A stretch of 64,000 nt of DNA. It comes from Candidatus Obscuribacterales bacterium (lineage in GTDB: Bacteria; Cyanobacteriota; Vampirovibrionia; Obscuribacterales; Obscuribacteraceae). This document shows, piece after piece, positions 62,787-64,000 of this stretch. The translations under genes and the position numbers were made by a program. The notes beneath the pieces were generated by a model. It was not told where the DNA came from. It saw only the letters and a list, made by a program, of their open reading frames with translations, and did not search any database. The stretch is taken from the NCBI GenBank assembly GCA_019637435.1, contig JAHBVO010000002.1, positions 310,001-374,000 of the forward strand, given 5' to 3'. Each line of letters opens with the position of its first letter. The stretch's first letter is position 1.

Positions 62787-63014
62787 ATGATTCATTATGT
62801 ATATTCAACCCGCGGTGGATACCTCTACATGGTTGGTCGTTACAACCAAGCTCCTAAACTCCAAAACCAAGACGAATTCGTTTTGACCGTTCCAGATAAG
62901 ACGTCCCAAACCCAAATCGATTCGCTCGCGCATCGTCAATTCATGGATCACCTTCGCAAACCGCGCAAAGTAGTCCATGCGCGTCACGCGAAAAAAGAGC
63001 TCGCAACCGTATAG
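62787..63014 (+). CDS. Small hypothetical protein
   Basis: The 75-residue soluble, basic protein has an aromatic-rich N-terminus (I-H-Y-V-Y...G-Y-L-Y-M-V-G-R-Y). No family is recognised. ATG 62787 follows a purine-rich stretch (AGGCAGGCATC); the frame opens earlier at 62751. It has a hairpin (63020-63044) just after its stop. It could belong to the pilin gene that follows, but the 327-base gap makes that unsure. Confidence 0.55.
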   Translation: MIHYVYSTRGGYLYMVGRYNQAPKLQNQDEFVLTVPDKTSQTQIDSLAHRQFMDHLRKPRKVVHARHAKKELATV

Positions 63015-63341
63015 TCGAGTCGCCGATTCGCCTTTCATCGGCGAGATATTAAGTTCTGTTAAGCCGTCGTCCAGAAAATTGGTCGGCGGCTTTTAGTTTC
63101 CGTGTGTCAACAGGTTTACCGACACGTGAAACCGACCGACAGATTTGTCGCCAATGAACGAACCGTTACCGCGATCACTTATATGGGCAGTTTATCTATA
63201 CTGCGGTGTACTTAGTAACATGGGCAAAATTGAGGCGTTATCAGCCATCTAGGTAATCGTAATCTGGCGGCGGCTTGGATTATGATTGGTAACAGAGGCG
63301 AAAGAGTCCCGAGCGTTTTTATTTGTTGAGGAAAAAGCCAT
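63015..63341. other. Intergenic region with two hairpins before the pilin gene
   Basis: It holds no gene. An eight-base inverted repeat TCGCCGAT...ATCGGCGA sits at 63020-63044, and a nine-base imperfect repeat at 63061-63092 followed by TTAGTTT looks like a terminator. TATACT at 63197-63202 could be a -10 box for the pilin gene, though no -35 match is clear. Confidence 0.55.
63061..63098 (+). terminator. Probable terminator upstream of the pilin gene
   Basis: AAGCCGTCG pairs with CGGCGGCTT (63084-63092) with one mismatch and a 14-base loop, followed by TTAGTTT. It would separate the small-protein transcript from the pilin transcript. Confidence 0.55.
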
Positions 63342-63866
63342 ATGCGACGTAGAAGAATTCGTTCTCAAGCGGGTTTCACGCTTATTGAACTGCTAGTTGT
63401 AGTCATTATCATCGGTATTCTCGCCGCGATTGCGCTCCCGAACTTCATCGGCGCGCAGGACAAGGCGCGCGAAGCTTCCGTGAAGGCGAACATGCGTACT
63501 TGTCAGATTGCTGCAGAGTCGTATGCGACTGACCACGCTGGAAACTATCCAACTATTGACCAAATCAAGCCGTACTATCCGGGAGGCGAAAGTACAGATA
63601 ATGGCAAGGCTGGCAATCCGTCAGTTAATCCGTTTAACAGTGCTGCCGAATGGCCTGTTCCGGGAGCTGTGTCTGACGTTCAAGCGACCAGGAACGTAGC
63701 ACCAGATACTCTTGGTGATCCAGGATCAATCGAATACAGTACGATTGCCAGTACGAGTGGAGGCTCTGGAGCGCCAACATCCTACGCCATTCGCGGCGCA
63801 GGCAAAAGTAAGAAGGCATTGGCAGGTTTGTCGAATGGGACCACTCTGGTGCTTTCAAACCAGTAA
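63342..63866 (+). CDS. Type IV prepilin / type II secretion pseudopilin
   Basis: The 174-residue protein has a short basic leader (R-R-R-R-I-R-S-Q-A-G), a prepilin cleavage site G11-F12, Glu at mature position 5 (Glu16) and a hydrophobic helix followed by A-L-P-N-F. This is the GspG/PilA pattern. The mature C-terminus is small, Ser/Gly/Asn rich and without a recognisable disulfide loop. AGGAA precedes the ATG by about nine bases. It needs PilD and a pilus machine encoded elsewhere. A small inverted repeat AGAGGCA/TGCCTCT follows at 63883-63904. Confidence 0.92.
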   Translation: MRRRRIRSQAGFTLIELLVVVIIIGILAAIALPNFIGAQDKAREASVKANMRTCQIAAESYATDHAGNYPTIDQIKPYYPGGESTDNGKAGNPSVNPFNSAAEWPVPGAVSDVQATRNVAPDTLGDPGSIEYSTIASTSGGSGAPTSYAIRGAGKSKKALAGLSNGTTLVLSNQ

Positions 63867-63919
63867 TTTCGCGGAATTTAGGAGAGGCATTGTAGATTGC
63901 CTCTTCGCCATTGGGATTG

Positions 63920-64000
63920 ATGAAAGGCACTTTGATCTTAACGCTAATGGCGTTTGCAATGGCCAGCTTTTGCCACCGAAAGCTCACCGACCATGTTCCC
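63920..64000 (+). CDS. Possible exported protein, 3' truncated by window edge
   Basis: ATG 63920 opens a frame that stays open to the window end (27 codons). It begins M-K-G-T-L-I-L-T-L-M-A-F-A and has a Cys after M-A-S-F, so a signal peptide is possible. There is no good Shine-Dalgarno. Too short to identify. Confidence 0.35.
   Translation, partial: MKGTLILTLMAFAMASFCHRKLTDHVP

Noticed and set aside
62608..62790. 60-codon plus-strand frame
   Set aside because: TTG start without Shine-Dalgarno, overlapping the next gene's start; no recognisable composition or family.

Overview
The window looks like a chromosomal segment of a non-photosynthetic cyanobacterial relative (Melainabacteria/Vampirovibrionia, most like the Obscuribacterales). 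This is an inference from gene content. The small SLOG/DprA-like protein at 48264-48770 closely resembles a protein otherwise familiar from Cyanobacteria. The rest is what large-genome Melainabacteria tend to carry: many TPR proteins, eukaryotic-type Ser/Thr kinases with HEAT repeats, secreted single-domain proteins, a type IV pilin and Gram-negative-style sugar transferases. Base composition is close to balanced, and coding density is high with short intergenic gaps. I see no rRNA, transposase, integrase or CRISPR array. There is one tRNA (tRNA-Phe).

Layout. 1-6.3 kb: membrane and secreted proteins of unknown function plus a suppressor-of-fused (SUFU) domain protein. 6.4-15.1 kb: an envelope island. 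A leftward operon encodes a secreted AMMECR1-domain protein, a 1670-residue alpha-2-macroglobulin with an intact thioester motif, and a VanW protein. Divergent from it lie a Tat-type exported penicillin-binding-like transpeptidase and a SpoIID/LytB protein. 15.1-16.4 kb: a cluster of short AT-rich direct and inverted repeats in front of a solitary DUF6088 (AbiEi-like) gene. 16.5-21.2 kb: a leftward operon PP2C phosphatase - Ser/Thr kinase - nicotinamidase-like hydrolase - vWA protein, which resembles the TerY-phosphorylation triad with an extra enzyme inserted.

21.6-31.8 kb is mostly ordinary: a TPR protein, an aminotransferase, a TMEM14 protein, a purple-acid-type phosphatase, a zinc-ribbon protein, tRNA-Phe, DedA and the selenocysteine factor SelB, followed by a compact sORF/terminator cassette. 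32-44 kb: a giant kinase-solenoid protein paired with a small secreted protein that is a paralogue of one at 4.9 kb, then a large TMTC/GT39-like membrane glycosyltransferase, a DegT-type sugar aminotransferase, a histone-H1-like RHH protein and a GT9 glycosyltransferase carrying a repeat insertion. 44-48 kb: Ndk and a PcrA/UvrD helicase with a long glycine/RGG-rich linker.

48-64 kb: the SLOG protein, MraY (lipid I synthesis), a TPR - histidine kinase - HD-GYP signalling run, two tandem Ser/Thr kinases with HEAT repeats, a second GT9 enzyme, an LCP-family wall-polymer ligase, a small orphan protein and a type IV prepilin. Two themes dominate: envelope construction and defence (A2M, PBP-like, SpoIID, VanW, MraY, LCP, GT9 and DegT) and phospho-signalling (four eukaryotic-like kinases, one PP2C, one two-component/HD-GYP pair).
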